Of a stretch of DNA of 64,000 nucleotides, positions 1 through 11,668 are shown in pieces; the stretch's first letter is position 1, and each line of letters opens with the position of its first letter. The stretch is from Paramyrothecium sp. XJ0827 (Eukaryota > Ascomycota > Sordariomycetes > Hypocreales > Stachybotryaceae), in assembly GCA_020881915.1 (NCBI GenBank), contig JAJFPB010000005.1, positions 3,038,001-3,102,000 on the forward strand. Direction: 5' to 3'. The translations under genes were made by a program, and so were the position numbers. The notes beneath the pieces are model-generated. The model made no database searches and had not been told where the DNA came from. It saw only the letters and a program-made list of their open reading frames with translations.

Positions 1-343
1 CAATGAAGGATAGCGTCTACCGGGTGAGTTTCCCTCCCTCCCTCCCTCCCTCAAACTCCTCTGAGCCTGGACATCCTTCCTGAGGAAACCGGGCCCAAGC
101 GGATAGGAACGGGCTCAATGGCTAACACGGCGTCTGTTGTCGCCTCCACAGGCCGACGTCTTCCCGCTTAGCTTCGTGCTGCACGACGGAACGTTCGAGG
201 GCAGCATCTGGGCTGCGTATCCGCCGATACCGTGGCTCGTGCAGTGGTTCCTGCGGTTCATGTTCATGGGGAAGCGGAAGGACTGGTGGCGGTTTGCCCC
301 GTGCGACTTTCACTCGAAGCCTCGGGAGCTTCCGTTTGCGTGA
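1..343 (+). CDS. 3' end of an unrecognised protein gene (partial)
   Basis: This is the last part of a gene that begins before the window. Bases 1-23 look like the end of an exon, followed by a GTGAGT donor at 24. The intron runs 24-151, with a CTAAC branch-like site at 121-126 and a CCACAG acceptor. The final exon is 152-343 and ends in TGA. It encodes about 63 residues rich in aromatic and hydrophobic positions (PLSFVLHDGTFEGS, then WLVQWFLRFMFMG, then KDWWRFAPCDF). The hydrophobic stretch could be membrane-associated. I do not recognise the family from this tail and assign no function. The splice is in phase 0 and the frame is open on both sides, so a coding tail is likely. Confidence 0.55.
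31..52. repeat. (TCCC)n microsatellite inside the intron
   Basis: About five TCCC units lie directly after the GTGAGT donor of the 24-151 intron. They are simple sequence and give the intron a pyrimidine-rich start. Confidence 0.9.
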
Positions 344-1791
344 TTGCGGGTGTCGGTCTGTAAGTGCAGACGCAGCCTTCATGTTGAGTGATGAGTACTT
401 TGAGACAAAGGGGGTTGCATGAAGTGAATCTCAGATGCGCGCTTGGTAAGAGTTGTCAGGTATTAGGATGATGGTCGATTCGTAACACGCGACACTCGAG
501 CAAGTCACCTGCCTACCTGGATACTGAGCGAGGCTGTTCACCACCATCCTCGTATGCTCGCCCGGAGACCGTCTTCAGCAGATTAACTACCCAAATCCCA
601 TACCCTCAGATTTACGCGGAGTATGTCATCAGCCAGATGGATCAATGAAACTGTCTTTTGCGAAATTTCTTAGGTGACACCATGCTCACAGCTAATGCCT
701 TTAATACCACGTACGTCAGAGCGAAGCATGGAAAGGTCCTTTGTTGACGAGCCGCCAGCGTCCCACGCCAAATCTCAGGATGTGGCTTGACAGTGTAAAG
801 AACCGGAAGCGAGGGCAGGCATTTCACGACAGGGTCTAGGTAACAAGAATCAGTTCAGGCTGGTCCGGAGCTCGGGGAATTTTCTCTGAGCGCTGCAAGG
901 AATGATAGCTTTCTTCCCCTCCTGTATAATGGTCTCGAGAGCTCCAAACGCTCTGCCTACCGCACCTAAATCCCAAGCTACCTGCCTTGCTGTTGTACGC
1001 TATCTACCTAGGCAACTAAGGTAAATGAGTAAATGGAGTTTTAGGGATACCATGGATCAGCAAATCCCAGCACTTCCTAGCACAAGTTACTGTCACAGAT
1101 CGAGGTGGTAAAATACACAGGCATATGCCTTTTGCACCAGCCGGCTCTAGGCTACCGTAAACCCCGACTTCATCTCGGGCAACTTTAACGGAAATCAACA
1201 GATGGCAGTTGATCATGCTCGGTATGAATGGAGGCTCTTCTTACTAGGGGAGCTCGATGAGCTGGGTAGTTGCTTGGCCTAGCATATTTCTACCACCCGA
1301 GTCGCGAAACATTTACCCACCCTCCAACGGAGTGATTTGGTCAAAACGCCCCCATATAACAAATCTGGTGCCAACTAGACACGTCTCTGTCGCCGCCGTT
1401 GCCGTGATGCCAAAGTGCGCGTCCAGAACACTTGGCCTGACCCAGGATCTTGCCAACGAAGAGAGCAGTCGTTCTTATCATCCATGTTGTCGTGCAACCA
1501 ATCCCCCTCGGAGGTCTCTATCTCTTTTCCGTCCAGGTCCTGGAAGTATAACTTTCCTCTCCGTCGATAAGTCACAACGTGCATGGGAGCACGCGAGCCC
1601 CGTGCGGGGGTTGAGTTCATCAGTGGCTCTAGTGCTTGGACGTATTTGACTCTTGGTCGGCCTCTCTTCGCTCGATCGCAGACTCCGTCGCCGCTTGGGT
1701 TGCGCACGCTTTGTGCTGGGACCTGAGATGGAGCTCGACGCAATTCCTGCGCTTGGCATGCCGTCTTGCCCCACATCTGAGAGGACTTGGC
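344..1791. other. Intergenic, no supported gene
   Basis: This 1.4 kb lies between the 3' end of the partial gene (+) and the 3' end of the DUF7924 gene (-), so the two genes converge. Several ORFs of 60-133 codons overlap each other on both strands. None has a recognisable domain or an intron-exon pattern, and they look like chance frames. Confidence 0.6.
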
Positions 1792-3324
1792 TCAGGATTT
1801 GTGTATCGCCGTCATCATCCGGAGCTCAGGAAGGGCAGGAGTGGTATTGGGAAGCGCAGTCGAACTCTCAGCCGATGACGTTGCAAGGACCTGATGAGTA
1901 CTGCGACCCTCGCAATTCAAGAGAGTGTCTGAATCCCAGTTGCCTCGGCACCCGGCACTCTCCACTGGTATCTGTGTCCCCACTCGAGCATTGGCAGCCT
2001 GAATAAAGGTGTTACGGTGCGACCTTGCCCAGTCCCTCGCGTTCCTGAATGCTGTCGCCCCTTCAACGAAGGATTTTCGCGAGCCGGTCATGTCAACACC
2101 TGTCAACTGGGTCATATGGTACTGAGGTCGCGCTCCTTTAATTGGTGCGGTGAGATGGTGGGCATACAGCTTGAGATTTCCGTTGTGGTACGTCGAGCTG
2201 ATGGTGTATGCTTGGCCATCAAATTCTGGCTGCTCCGCGCCATAGTTTTGCAAGCTGTGGATGGCACGGGCTCCAATCGCGCCATCATAACGGGCCTGTC
2301 GGTTTGCTACCCCGGTGCTGCCATCTGGACCTTTAACTTCCAGAAAGAAGTTCCCAGCCAAGGGCCTGTCTAGCATGGTCGAAGGGATAATGTGATGGCT
2401 AAGCTCGCAGCGGACCTGAGGATGCAATTCCTCGGGGAGTGCGCCGTAGTACAGGTCTGGTTTGGTCGATGCTAGAGTGCCGTCTGTGAGGGGTGCGAGG
2501 TTCCCGAGCACAGAATTTCTAGCAAATGGTTGGTCCACCAGTCTGGGGCCCGTTATTATTGGAACGAGATCTGCCAGTACATCCTCTTCGTCTTTCACTC
2601 GAGCTTCCATCGCTCGAAATGCTTTGAAGGCGCCATCCGAAAACTGGGACGGCGAAAGTGACCGTCGTGGTACTGCCAAGGCTGCCGTGATTGCTGTTAG
2701 GTCTGGACTCTCAGAAGAGTAAGTTGCATGAATGCCCTCGTTCGTCAAGTGTTGGCAGAAGGCGCGATCGTAGGGCGTTGTCTTCTTGGTCTTGGTCGTC
2801 TCCGGGATCGAAGGCGTATATTGGAGATCCATCGGCTGAAGGGCCCTGCCTCCTGATGATCGCCGGATGCTCATGGTTTGGGGATGGTGGGAATGGTGCC
2901 TGGTCGACTGACGAAACTACAACTACTTAGTAAGGAATTTCGCGAGTTAGTTAGATCGCCTTACTCCTCGAAGATCACACAAATCTGGCCCGCCTTGTCT
3001 TGCGAATCGTGCCAGTTTGGCAAGTCCTGTACTTGATGTTGGGTCTGAAGGCCTCACAACGAATCTGCTGGACACGGTAGGGGGAGGCAGAGTATCGCGG
3101 GGCTGGGGGCCGCCTGTTCGTCGGTCGAGTTCCTTCAACGCCCTGCGAGTCAGAGGAACTTTCGAAAGCCGGTCCCAAAACTCTGGCGGGTATTCCCAGG
3201 TTGCCCAAGCGTCCTGGCTCTCGTTTGCTGTATCGAGATCCGTCGTCGGAATCTGGTCCCGCCGATGAGTATCTTGCGAGGGCGGTATGAGTCGCTGTCT
3301 ACCCCGAGTCCTTGATAATGCCAT
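1792..3324 (-). CDS. DUF7924 / PD-(D/E)XK nuclease-like fungal protein
   Basis: Two exons, 3324-2965 and 2907-1792, give 491 residues. The intron (2908-2964) has a GTAAGG donor, CTAAC sequences and a CAG acceptor, and is in phase 0. Without it the conserved block is cut short, because exon 1 ends in RFARQGGPDLCDLRG and exon 2 continues in frame. The N-terminal 130 residues are polar. The second half carries the family hallmark: KPDLYYG near residue 270, FFLEVKGPDGS near 307-317, then QARYDGAIGARA. D271, E310 and K312 would form the PD-(D/E)XK core, so the catalytic residues look intact. The fold assignment is from family knowledge. Whether these proteins cut DNA, and what they do, is not known to me. 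I see no partner gene. The start is the first ATG before a Ser/Arg-rich N-terminus, and an earlier start cannot be excluded. Confidence 0.82.
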
Positions 3325-4133
3325 GAGAGACGTATTGATGAGCAGGGAGAGGAGACAGTATTTCCCGGTCGACAATTGTGGCCGAGGGGATCTGTTAATA
3401 GATGATATGAAAGGAGGGTTTGGTTGGTGCCTGATGTCGACGGTCGCCCGTGTTTGTTCTTTCAACGTTCGCCGGGTAGTCGCATCATGTTGCTCCGAAA
3501 GCTGACCACACCGCATTCACTACGTGGCATGTGAGTAGCCGAAGCTAACTTGAAAGAAGGGCGTCGTCCACACTCAAGCGGCACTTGGAATATCATCATA
3601 TTGAGCTCGTCTCTAGGGTGATGCCGCGCAGAGCACTGCCTGCTCACTGCTGCTGACTAGTGCAAGTCACCTGGTTTTGCGTCTTGCTGTTGATCAACAA
3701 AGACGATGGGGGTTGACTTGTGGTGACCTGTGCCTTAGATTTCATTCATGTTATGGTGGTCATTGTGCTCAGCGTGTGCACGTCGCAAGCGTATCAATGC
3801 GCAAGTGCCATGGAACTGCAGGCAAGTAGGATATTCGATGCCGTGCCTGAGCCATGCTTCTCTCTTTCTTTGTCTCGCTTTCTTTGTCCCGCTTCAGTGA
3901 GAGGACTGTATAGTACCGGAATCCCTTCGGGAATTAACAAAAATGAATCGAGACAGAAAAGCTGTAGCAGGCCCTGAGGATTCCTGGGGCATGTTGGGTT
4001 GGTTCCAGGCCATTTTGGGGGGGGGGTTAGCATGCAGATGTAGGCGCATGCACCAGCCTATTTTGTGCTACCGGGACCCTCGTCTTGATCTTACCTCAAA
4101 TCAAATCAAACCAAATCAAGCGAGGGAAAGGAA

Positions 4134-4190
4134 AGGTAAGGTAAGGTAGGGTAGGGTAGGGTAAGGTGAGGTAAGGTAGTAGTAAGCAGA
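4134..4190. repeat. GGTAAG / GGGTA short tandem repeats
   Basis: The stretch is built of GGTAAG and GGGTA words in near-tandem order. The GGGTA part resembles but does not equal the fungal telomere unit TTAGGG, having one T fewer per unit. Confidence 0.8.
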
Positions 4191-4427
4191 TGGCAGCGGA
4201 CAACTCTCAATGTGGATGGCCCTTGTACCACTACCTCGGCGCTTCCCCAACACAGGAGGTGGATGTAAAAGACATGGGACCGACTGGGAACAGCTTTTGA
4301 GCCGCGTATTTTGCAAGGGCCGTAGAAGGGGGGGGTGCGAGGGTGGCAGGCGCCGAGCCCAAGGCAAGGCAAGGCAAGGCCAGCAAGCGGCTAGCAGAAA
4401 AACCCGGACCGCGAGACTAGGTAGGTA

Positions 4428-4596
4428 CTAATGAATATAGAAGAAGTAGTAGGTTTTCTTGTAAATAGATTAATTAAAAATTTTAAGTAAATTCTATAAA
4501 AATCCTTAAAATTTTGTTTTATTTTTATTTAAGATTAATTATATTTTTATTTAATTTTTCTTTTAATTTCCTAATACTATTTACTATTAACCGTTT
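4428..4596. repeat. AT-rich island, probable decayed repeat
   Basis: About 170 bases are made almost only of A and T, with sharp edges, inside DNA of balanced composition. It holds no frame or recognisable element end. In filamentous ascomycetes such islands often come from repeat-induced point mutation of old transposon copies, which is inference here. It is preceded by the word GGACCGCGAGA at 4406-4416, and a near-identical word precedes the other island near 49120. Confidence 0.6.
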
Positions 4597-4723
4597 TGCA
4601 GTCCGCGTATTTTTGCTCACCACTTGGCCAGGCAAGTGCTCGAGCCTCCCCCACCAATGACCACCAGCAAAGACCAGTCTGGGCTTATTGACGTCCCTGT
4701 TTCAAAGCATCCTCCAGGCCCCA

Positions 4724-4756
4724 TTCGTTCGTTCGCTCGCTCACTCGCTCGCTCGG
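4724..4756. repeat. TCGC/TCGT microsatellite in the ncs1 upstream region
   Basis: Imperfect tetranucleotide repeat (TTCG, CTCG and CTCA units) about 500 bases before the ncs1 start codon. Confidence 0.85.
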
Positions 4757-5242
4757 CTCTACAAGCACCACGTCCGCCAACGCATCGTCATTCTATTTTT
4801 CCTTCTCCTCATCCCCTAGGTTATCCTCTGCTGCTCGCCCTCCAACCCTCCTTCGCCGTCCCCCGTTGATCGCGCCCCTTCGCTACCCTCGATAGCCGAC
4901 CCCTGCCATTCTCTCAGTCCGTGCTCGTCACTTTGCGCGCTATCTACAGAGGCCATCGTCACCCCGCCTCGCCCTCGACTAAGCGCTCTCCATCGTTCCT
5001 CGCCCATTCTGTCCCTGGACTCGCCACTCGACACTCCGGCGCCAAAGCCTCGCAAACACCTTCCCACCCAATCCCGGCTTCGAACGGAGCCTCGAGCGGC
5101 TGAGCCTTCCGCATCATACAGCCTATTCCAGGGCCCGGCATAAGATCCACAACCACCATTGAGGGCACCCCCGGCGACTTGTCATCGCATTCCTGCCGCG
5201 TGTGGCTCTCTCCTACAGAACGACCAGAATCGACTAGTCGTC

Positions 5243-6158
5243 ATGGGTAAATCGTGAGTAATGATTCTTATCCTGCGCAGCCCCCATCGGCGAGGCCCCC
5301 GGAGACCCGGAGACTCCACGATCAAGGTTGCGGGACGCTCGGGCGTGCTGCCGGGCCTTGCCGTGCATCACCTGCTCCCGAAAGCATATTTTCCTTCGTC
5401 GCACACATTCCGAGACCCCGCGGCTGACCAAGTGCACAAACCAGGCAGTCAAAGCTCTCTCAGGAGCAGCTCGTCGAGCTTCAAAAGTCGACTCACTTTG
5501 ACAAGAAGGAACTCCAGCAGTGGTACAAGGGTCGGTTGCCCTCTTACGTTTCTCTCCTCGTGTTCAATCAAGACGTGCAAGGATTGGCTCCTAACAATTC
5601 AAGCAGGCTTCTTGAAGGACTGCCCATCGGGCATGCTCGCAAAGGAGGAGTTCCAGAAGATCTACCGGCAGTTCTTCCCCTTCGGCGATCCAAGTTCATT
5701 TGCAGATTATGTGTTCAACGTCTTCGACAGCGATAAATCCGGCACTATAGACTTCAAAGAATTCATCTGCGCTTTGAGTGTTACTAGCCGAGGCAGGATG
5801 GAAGACAAGCTGGACTGGGCGTTCCAACTTTACGACATCGACGGCGACGGCAAGATCAGTTATGACGAGATGCTTCAGATTGTCGAAGCGATTTACAAGA
5901 TGGTATGATCAGGGTTCCTCCACGTTCTTCCTGTCTTATTCAGCCGTCCTGCAATTCTGTGATTAACCTGAGATTTAGGTCGGCTCAATGGTGAAGCTTC
6001 CCGAAGACGAGGATACCCCCGAGAAGCGCGTCAGGAAGATTTTCAACATGATGGACAAGGATGAGAACGGTTCGTTGGATTTGGAGGAGTTCAAGGAGGG
6101 AAGCAAAAGAGATGAGACCATCGTTTCAGCCCTGTCTCTGTATGACGGGCTTGTGTAG
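5243..6158 (+). CDS. ncs1: Neuronal calcium sensor 1 (frequenin)
   Basis: Four exons (5243-5253, 5445-5530, 5607-5902, 5979-6158) encode 190 residues, the usual length of the family. NCS-1 is an N-myristoylated EF-hand protein that binds and activates phosphatidylinositol 4-kinase (Pik1 in yeast) at the Golgi and plasma membrane. The protein starts MGKSQSKLS, a classical myristoylation signal. EF-hand 1 is degenerate, as is usual. EF-hands 2, 3 and 4 are intact at residues 73-84 ([12 protein letters not shown]), 109-120 ([12 protein letters not shown]) and 157-168 ([12 protein letters not shown]). Exon 1 is only 11 bases (ATGGGTAAATC), so the myristoylation signal is formed across an intron. 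The second donor is GTCGGT, weaker than consensus, but it restores the invariant [12 protein letters not shown]. The identification is very secure. Confidence 0.97.
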
Positions 6159-7767
6159 ACTAAGGAAGGACAATACTTGGTCTACTCCACGAGCATTTGC
6201 AGCCACGGGTGTACGAAGCTCTTTTTTTATGACGCCTGCCATCATTCACTGTTTCTTTATGCCTTATTGTCTTTTCACCCTTGCGGAACGGATCGAAAGT
6301 AGAAGCAGCACTGATGCTTGGATTGCGAGATGCGCAGCTATTTAGCGAAAAAAGTATAAGGATTAATTGAGGAACGTTGGCAGCACAAGGTGCAGACCAC
6401 TGCAAGCCGACAAACACGAGGCTTCTGTGCCTTGACGGGGTATTGGAGGTCGGGCTGGACGAGTCAGGGATCAGGGACGGGAGGGGTCAGTTTCACATGT
6501 GCTTTAGTTGATATTATTCTACAACAGATCGCGGCAATTTGCTTGCGGTCGGTCAAGTCTTCCAGTTTTGGAGTGAAAGATACGAGGGCGGACTTGAATT
6601 AATTCATGAACATCGTCGATCTCAGTCGACTGGTTGAATGTTTGCCAACACAAAACAGATCACCCATGCTTATACCAATGTACATCGGATATCGTCTGTT
6701 CCCAAACTGGGCGCATGCCAGTCACGGGCTGATTGTGTGTAGAGTTCGTCCCACTCGACCAAAGACATGGTCGGCAAGCCTTGGCGAAGAAGCACGGGAA
6801 CGGCTCATTGATACACAAGGGAAACAAAAACATCTGAAATGCATGTACGGAAATAGATAAGCTACGGGCGGACAGCCGCGTAGGGCTGCATTGGCTAGCA
6901 AGTGCCAAGCCATAGCATCAGCCGCAGCTACAGGAAGAGGGTCTTGGCGGTGCCCAGGCTTGTATCGGGGGGCCTGGGAATAAGAACCCATGCGTCAGAT
7001 CGTGGATATCGTGGCTGAGCAACTGCTACTGCCGACTGTGGTGGTGAAAAGAGCGCGGCTGTCTGCAGAGCTGAACAGTGGTGGGGCCGGAGGGTGTGTC
7101 TTGGACTCTTGGGGTGATACCCAGCGTGGGTGGCAGAAAAAGCGAGACCGCCGAAAAAAAAGTCTCGTCCCAATTACATCTATGATTTATGCGTGAAAGA
7201 AATGAGCATTGCGTCCTGGTTCCAATTGCATACGTTAAGATAAACCTTGCGATTTATGACACATTTGCTTTGACTTGGACTTGATAGCGAGGGAGAGAAG
7301 GAGTAAGAGCTTGTGTAGGGGCAGGTAATTGATTTGCGCTTCGCACTTTTGGCGCGCTACCTCAGAACCCAGCTTCTCAGAAGCAGGATGGCTCCTCCAA
7401 CCGTTAACAAGCACCGGTGCCGAGAAGGCGATGAATCCGACTGAAAAACCACAACCAAGCCAACTGGGGCATTCTGAAAAATTAATTATCTACCTAACGT
7501 ACCTTTCAAGTTGTAGACTATTGTGCAAAGTCCACACATTTCGTAAGGTAGTATTGTGTCTCCAGGGTAGACATATCGGTGAGCGGGCCGAAGAGCAAAG
7601 AAGGAAAGAATGAACGGCTGGGTGGTTACTAACACAAGCAGCTCAAGACGGCCTCGGTCTTCGAGAAAAGAACATCCAGGAACCAGCATTTGCACGAAGC
7701 AAAGCACTGTATCTTGCGAGCACATAACCGACCTGTCTCTTGTCATCTGCCCCACCACACCCTCTCG
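6159..7767. other. Intergenic, no supported gene
   Basis: This 1.6 kb runs from the ncs1 3' end to the RKM5 start. I see only short overlapping frames (up to 94 codons) without recognisable domains. The first few hundred bases are likely 3' untranslated sequence of ncs1. Confidence 0.6.
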
Positions 7768-8870
7768 ATGGGACTAGAAGCTCTCATCGCCCAGCTTGAA
7801 GCTGAGATCGAAGACCCAGAAGAAGGTATGACAAGTGCGCCCGTCCGTCGTTGGACCTTACGACGGTTCCTGAACTGATGTATCGCCCTTCCTTCATTAT
7901 GTATTCCTTTCAGCAACGGACCGCCAGCTGACCTGGAACCCATGTAGAGACATTCCTGCTCTACTCTCGACCTATCCCGTCTCAGAACCTCGGCTTCCTG
8001 GACCCCAAGGCTCACAGTGTCGACGTCGCCATTGGGGACCGGGACTTCACCCTCCACCAGTCTCCCACCGTGCTCTCATCCAACCGCGCAGGCGGAACTA
8101 CTGGTGCGGGTACGTTAAGCATGGCTTCGAGCCTCGATAGCTCTCCTTTGTCTACTCTTCTCTTCTTCCATATTTAAACCTAGCTCACAACCTACACAGT
8201 TCTCTGGAAAGTTACGCCACTCTTTGCGGAATGGCTTGCCTCCCCCAATAACATCCTCTTCACATCTGGTGCCCTTGAACCTTCCGCCGCGGTTGTCCTT
8301 GAACTTGGCTGCGGCATCTCGCCTCTCAACGCGTTAGCGCTTTCCCCCCGTGTCGCTCATTACGTCCTCTCGGACCAGCAATACGTCCAGAAGCTCGTTC
8401 AGCAGAACATCCGGGAGAACCAGCCGTCTCGTGTCGCCGCTGCACGACCCCGCAAGGGCAGGGGCCCGACACAGCAGCAGCATGCGAGGGCAGGCTCGAT
8501 TGTTTTCAGGATCCTCGACTGGGAGACGGACGAGGTGACGCCCTCCCTGACCGGTTTCGACGGTGCTCGCAGCTTCGACGCAGTCATTGCGTGCGACTGC
8601 GTCTTCAACTACGCCCTCGTCCAGCCCTTTGTCCAGACGTGCGTTGACGTCTGCCGCCTTCGGACCACCGACCAGGATGCGGACGAGCCAAGACCTCCAT
8701 GTCTCTGCATCGTTGCTCAGCAGCTCAGAAATGACGAGGTGTTCCAGTCGTGGCTGACAACGTTCCACCAGTACTTTCGCGCTTGGAAATTACCAGACCA
8801 CGTGCTGCCGGAGCAGTTACGGTCGAGTGCTGGCTTTGTGGTTCACGTTGGAGTGCTGAGGGAAGATTGA
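7768..8870 (+). CDS. RKM5: RKM5-type ribosomal-protein lysine N-methyltransferase
   Basis: Three exons (7768-7825, 7948-8109, 8200-8870) give 296 residues of the Methyltransf_16 (seven-beta-strand) family. In yeast Rkm5 monomethylates a lysine of ribosomal protein uL1 (Rpl1). The family block LYSRPIPSQNLGFLDP appears at about 24-39, followed by HQSPTVLSSNRAGGTTGAVLW. The S-adenosylmethionine-binding motif I is VLELGCG at about 106-112, with the second acidic strand YVLSDQQ after it. A DWE element and the VIACDCVFNY strand follow. Both introns are in phase 1, and their removal joins these conserved blocks. The gene converges with LEU1, leaving 248 bases between stop codons. Other members of the same fold (EFM-type enzymes) are possible, but the N-terminal block favours RKM5. 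Confidence 0.87.
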
Positions 8871-9118
8871 TAGTGCGCCACTGGATCTAGGCTGGAGATT
8901 GCAGGGAGGATATTATAGTATGGATGATAGAATGAGCCAGTAGCTCAACATTCATAAGTTCATTTCAAACGAGCTTTTCCACAGCTACAGCCATGTCCTT
9001 CAAACCATTAGAGGTATGTTATGATCCAACACATCCATTCTTCCTTGCCCATCATGTCAGATATACAATAGTAACCTATCGCCACAGCATAGAAAGCACA
9101 GCACGATAACCAACAAAA

Positions 9119-11668
9119 TTACCACTCCAGAGGCTCCTTCTTCTCCTCGCCCCTGTTCGTGGTGGGAACAGGAACAGCCTTTGCTGCCACCTGGTTGCTA
9201 CGACCCCTGCGCTTAAGGTAGCCGGTTCCATCCAGCCAGGGCGTCTCCTGTGACCTCCTCTTCTCGAAGTCAACGATCTTGTCCTCCATCTGCATCGTCA
9301 GACCAATGTCGTCAAGGCCATTGACGAGACAGTGTTTCCTGAACTCCTCGACATCGAAGCGGCAGATGGGCTCTCCAGCAGCATTCTTGATGAGCTGGTT
9401 GGGAAGGTCGACCTCAATCTCTCGGCCAGCTTCAGCCTCGCTGGCGATGGCGTCCAGGTCAGCCTTGTTGTCAATCACAATTGGCAGCATGCCGTTCTTG
9501 AAGGTGTTGTTGAAGAAGATGTCGGCAAACGACGGTGCAATGACGGACTTGATACCGAAGTCGAGAAGTGCCCAGGGAGCATGCTCGCGCGAGCTACCGC
9601 AGCCGAAGTTAGGGCCTGTGACAACAAGAACCTTGGACTTGCGGTATGGGTCCTTGTTGAGGATAAAGGCAGGGTTCTCGGATCCGTCTTCGTTGAAGCG
9701 AAGGGCGTGGAACAGGGCGCTACCCAGACCAGTACGCTTGATGGTCTTGAGGAACTGCTTAGGGATGATGGCGTCGGTGTCAACATTTGACATGTTCAAT
9801 GGGGCAGCAATACCCTTGAGGCTTTCGAATTTAGGGAGGCCAGCAGACTCGCGGGTCGGGGTGAGAGTATTCGTGTGTGGCTGTGAATCCCGAGGCTGGT
9901 CGGCGAGCAAGTCTCGCTCCTCGGAGTCATACTCGATGCTCTCATCGGGGTGAGGGTGGTCGGTAGGAGTGGTGCGAGATCCCAGGTTCGTGTTGCTGCT
10001 GTACTCGGAGATCTTTCGCACATCGGCAAGCTTGCCAACAATAGCGGCGGCGGCAGCCATAACGGGGGACATCAGATGGGTACGACCGCCTGCGCCTTGA
10101 CGACCCTCGAAGTTTCGATTCGAAGTACTGGCGCAGCGCTCCTGGGGAGACAAGATGTCGGGGTTCATACCCAGGCACATACTGCAGCCGGCTTCCCTCC
10201 ACTCGAAGCCAGCGTCCACGAAGACCTTGTCCAGGCCCTCCTCCTCCGCTTGGGTCTTGACAAGACCGGAGCCAGGGACGACCATGGCGCGTTTTATGTT
10301 GGAGGCAATTTTCTTGCCCTTGACAATGTGAGCGGCGGAACGGAGGTCCTCGATTCTCGAGTTGGTGCAGGAGCCAATGAAGACCTTGTCGACCACGATA
10401 TCCTCCATGGGGGTTCCTGCAGTCAGGCCCATGTACTCAAGCATCCTGCGACCGCTGGCCTTCTTAGCCTCGTTGGCGAAGGTCTCAGGATCAGGGACCA
10501 CACCGGTGATGGGAATGACATCCTCAGGGCTGGTTCCCCATGTGACGGTGGGCACGATATCCTTGGCGTCGATGAAGACGTCAATGTCGTACTTGGCGCC
10601 AGGGTCGGACTGCAGAGTCTTCCAGTAAGCGACGGCCCTGTTCCACTCATCCGATCCGAACTTAGGAGCAAGAGGGCGACCCTTGAGGTACTCGAAGGTG
10701 ATCTCGTCAGGGGCAACCATGCCTGCGCGGGCACCACCCTCGATGGACATGTTGCAGACGGACATGCGTGCCTCCATGCTTAGAGCTCGGATGACAGAAC
10801 CGCAAAACTCAATGACGGCGCCAGTGCCGCCAGCGGTGCCAATCTTGCCAATGGCGTGCAGGACGACATCCTTGGATGTCACACCAGGCGACAGCTCTCC
10901 ATCGATTTGTATCCTCATGTTCTTGCTGCGCTTTGTAATCAGGCACTGCGTTGCGAGGACGTGCTCGACCTCGCTAGTACCGATGCCAAAAGCCAGGGCG
11001 CCGAAGGCGCCGTGGGTGGAGGTATGGCTGTCGCCGCAGACAACAGTCGTGCCGGGCAGAGTGAAGCCTTGCTCGGGACCAATAACGTGGACAATTCCCT
11101 GTCGCTTATCGCCCAGGCCAAAGTATGTGAGGCCAAAGTCCTTGACGTTCTCCTCCAGAGTAACGCACTGCGTCCTCGAGTCGTCTTCTTGAATGAAGGA
11201 GGCAATGTCCTTCATGGACTTGCGAGAGGAGGTGGGGACATTCTATTGTGAACAAGCAGCTTAGATTAGTGTGGTCCTTGACGAAAAGGCGTAGGGGGTA
11301 GAACATACGTGGTCGGTGGTGGCAAGGGTGCAGTCTGGGCGACGAACTTTGCGGCCGGCGTTCTTGAGACCCTCGAAAGCTTGCTATAAAGAGATTATCA
11401 GGACGATTGCTTCTGGATAAGGAGCAGGTTGTTCAGTGGAACGTACGGGAGATGTTACTTCGTGAACGAGGTGACGATCTACATCCAGCGCATAATCAGT
11501 ATACAGTTATACAGACACAAGAAGCTCGAAGCTCTCGGTAGTGCTTCGCACAGGGTTGGACAACGAACCGATATATGACAAGATGGTTCCATCGAGCTTC
11601 TCGTCGACAATGTGTGCTGAGAGCACCTTGTCGTACAGGGTCTGGGGGTTTCCCACAGGCACAGGCAT
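9119..11668 (-). CDS. LEU1: 3-isopropylmalate dehydratase (isopropylmalate isomerase)
   Basis: Four exons (11668-11569, 11478-11447, 11383-11309, 11242-9119) encode 776 residues. The enzyme converts 2-isopropylmalate to 3-isopropylmalate in leucine synthesis and carries a [4Fe-4S] cluster. As in other fungi it is a fusion of LeuC-like (about 1-480) and LeuD-like (about 540-776) parts, joined by an acidic, Pro/Ser-rich linker. Cluster cysteines are visible in IGSCTNSR (Cys361) and CSMCLGMNP (Cys422, Cys425). The LeuD signature [11 protein letters not shown] is present. The protein begins [16 protein letters not shown], a typical cytosolic start. Exon 2 is only 32 bases. The frame stays open upstream of the ATG for about 78 codons without another ATG, and that stretch resembles a mitochondrial presequence (see findings). 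The identification is secure. Confidence 0.97.

Larger units (their letters stand above)
3325..5242. other. Intergenic between divergent DUF7924 and ncs1, repeat-rich
   Basis: This 1.9 kb holds the upstream regions of two diverging genes. It contains TCAAA-type repeats (about 4095-4119), GGTAAG/GGGTA repeats (about 4134-4190), an AT-rich island (4428-4596) and a TCGC/TCGT microsatellite (4724-4756). The last 400 bases are strongly pyrimidine-rich, as expected for the leader of ncs1. No coding gene is supported. Confidence 0.6.

Noticed and set aside
1375..1776. 133-codon minus-strand frame downstream of the DUF7924 gene
   Set aside because: Part of it (RRRGKLYFQDLDGKEIETSE) looks protein-like, but two other frames overlap it, there is no ATG in good context or splice pattern, and no family is recognisable.
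9950..10783. 277-codon plus-strand frame opposite LEU1
   Set aside because: It lies wholly inside the conserved LEU1 exon and has no domain of its own.
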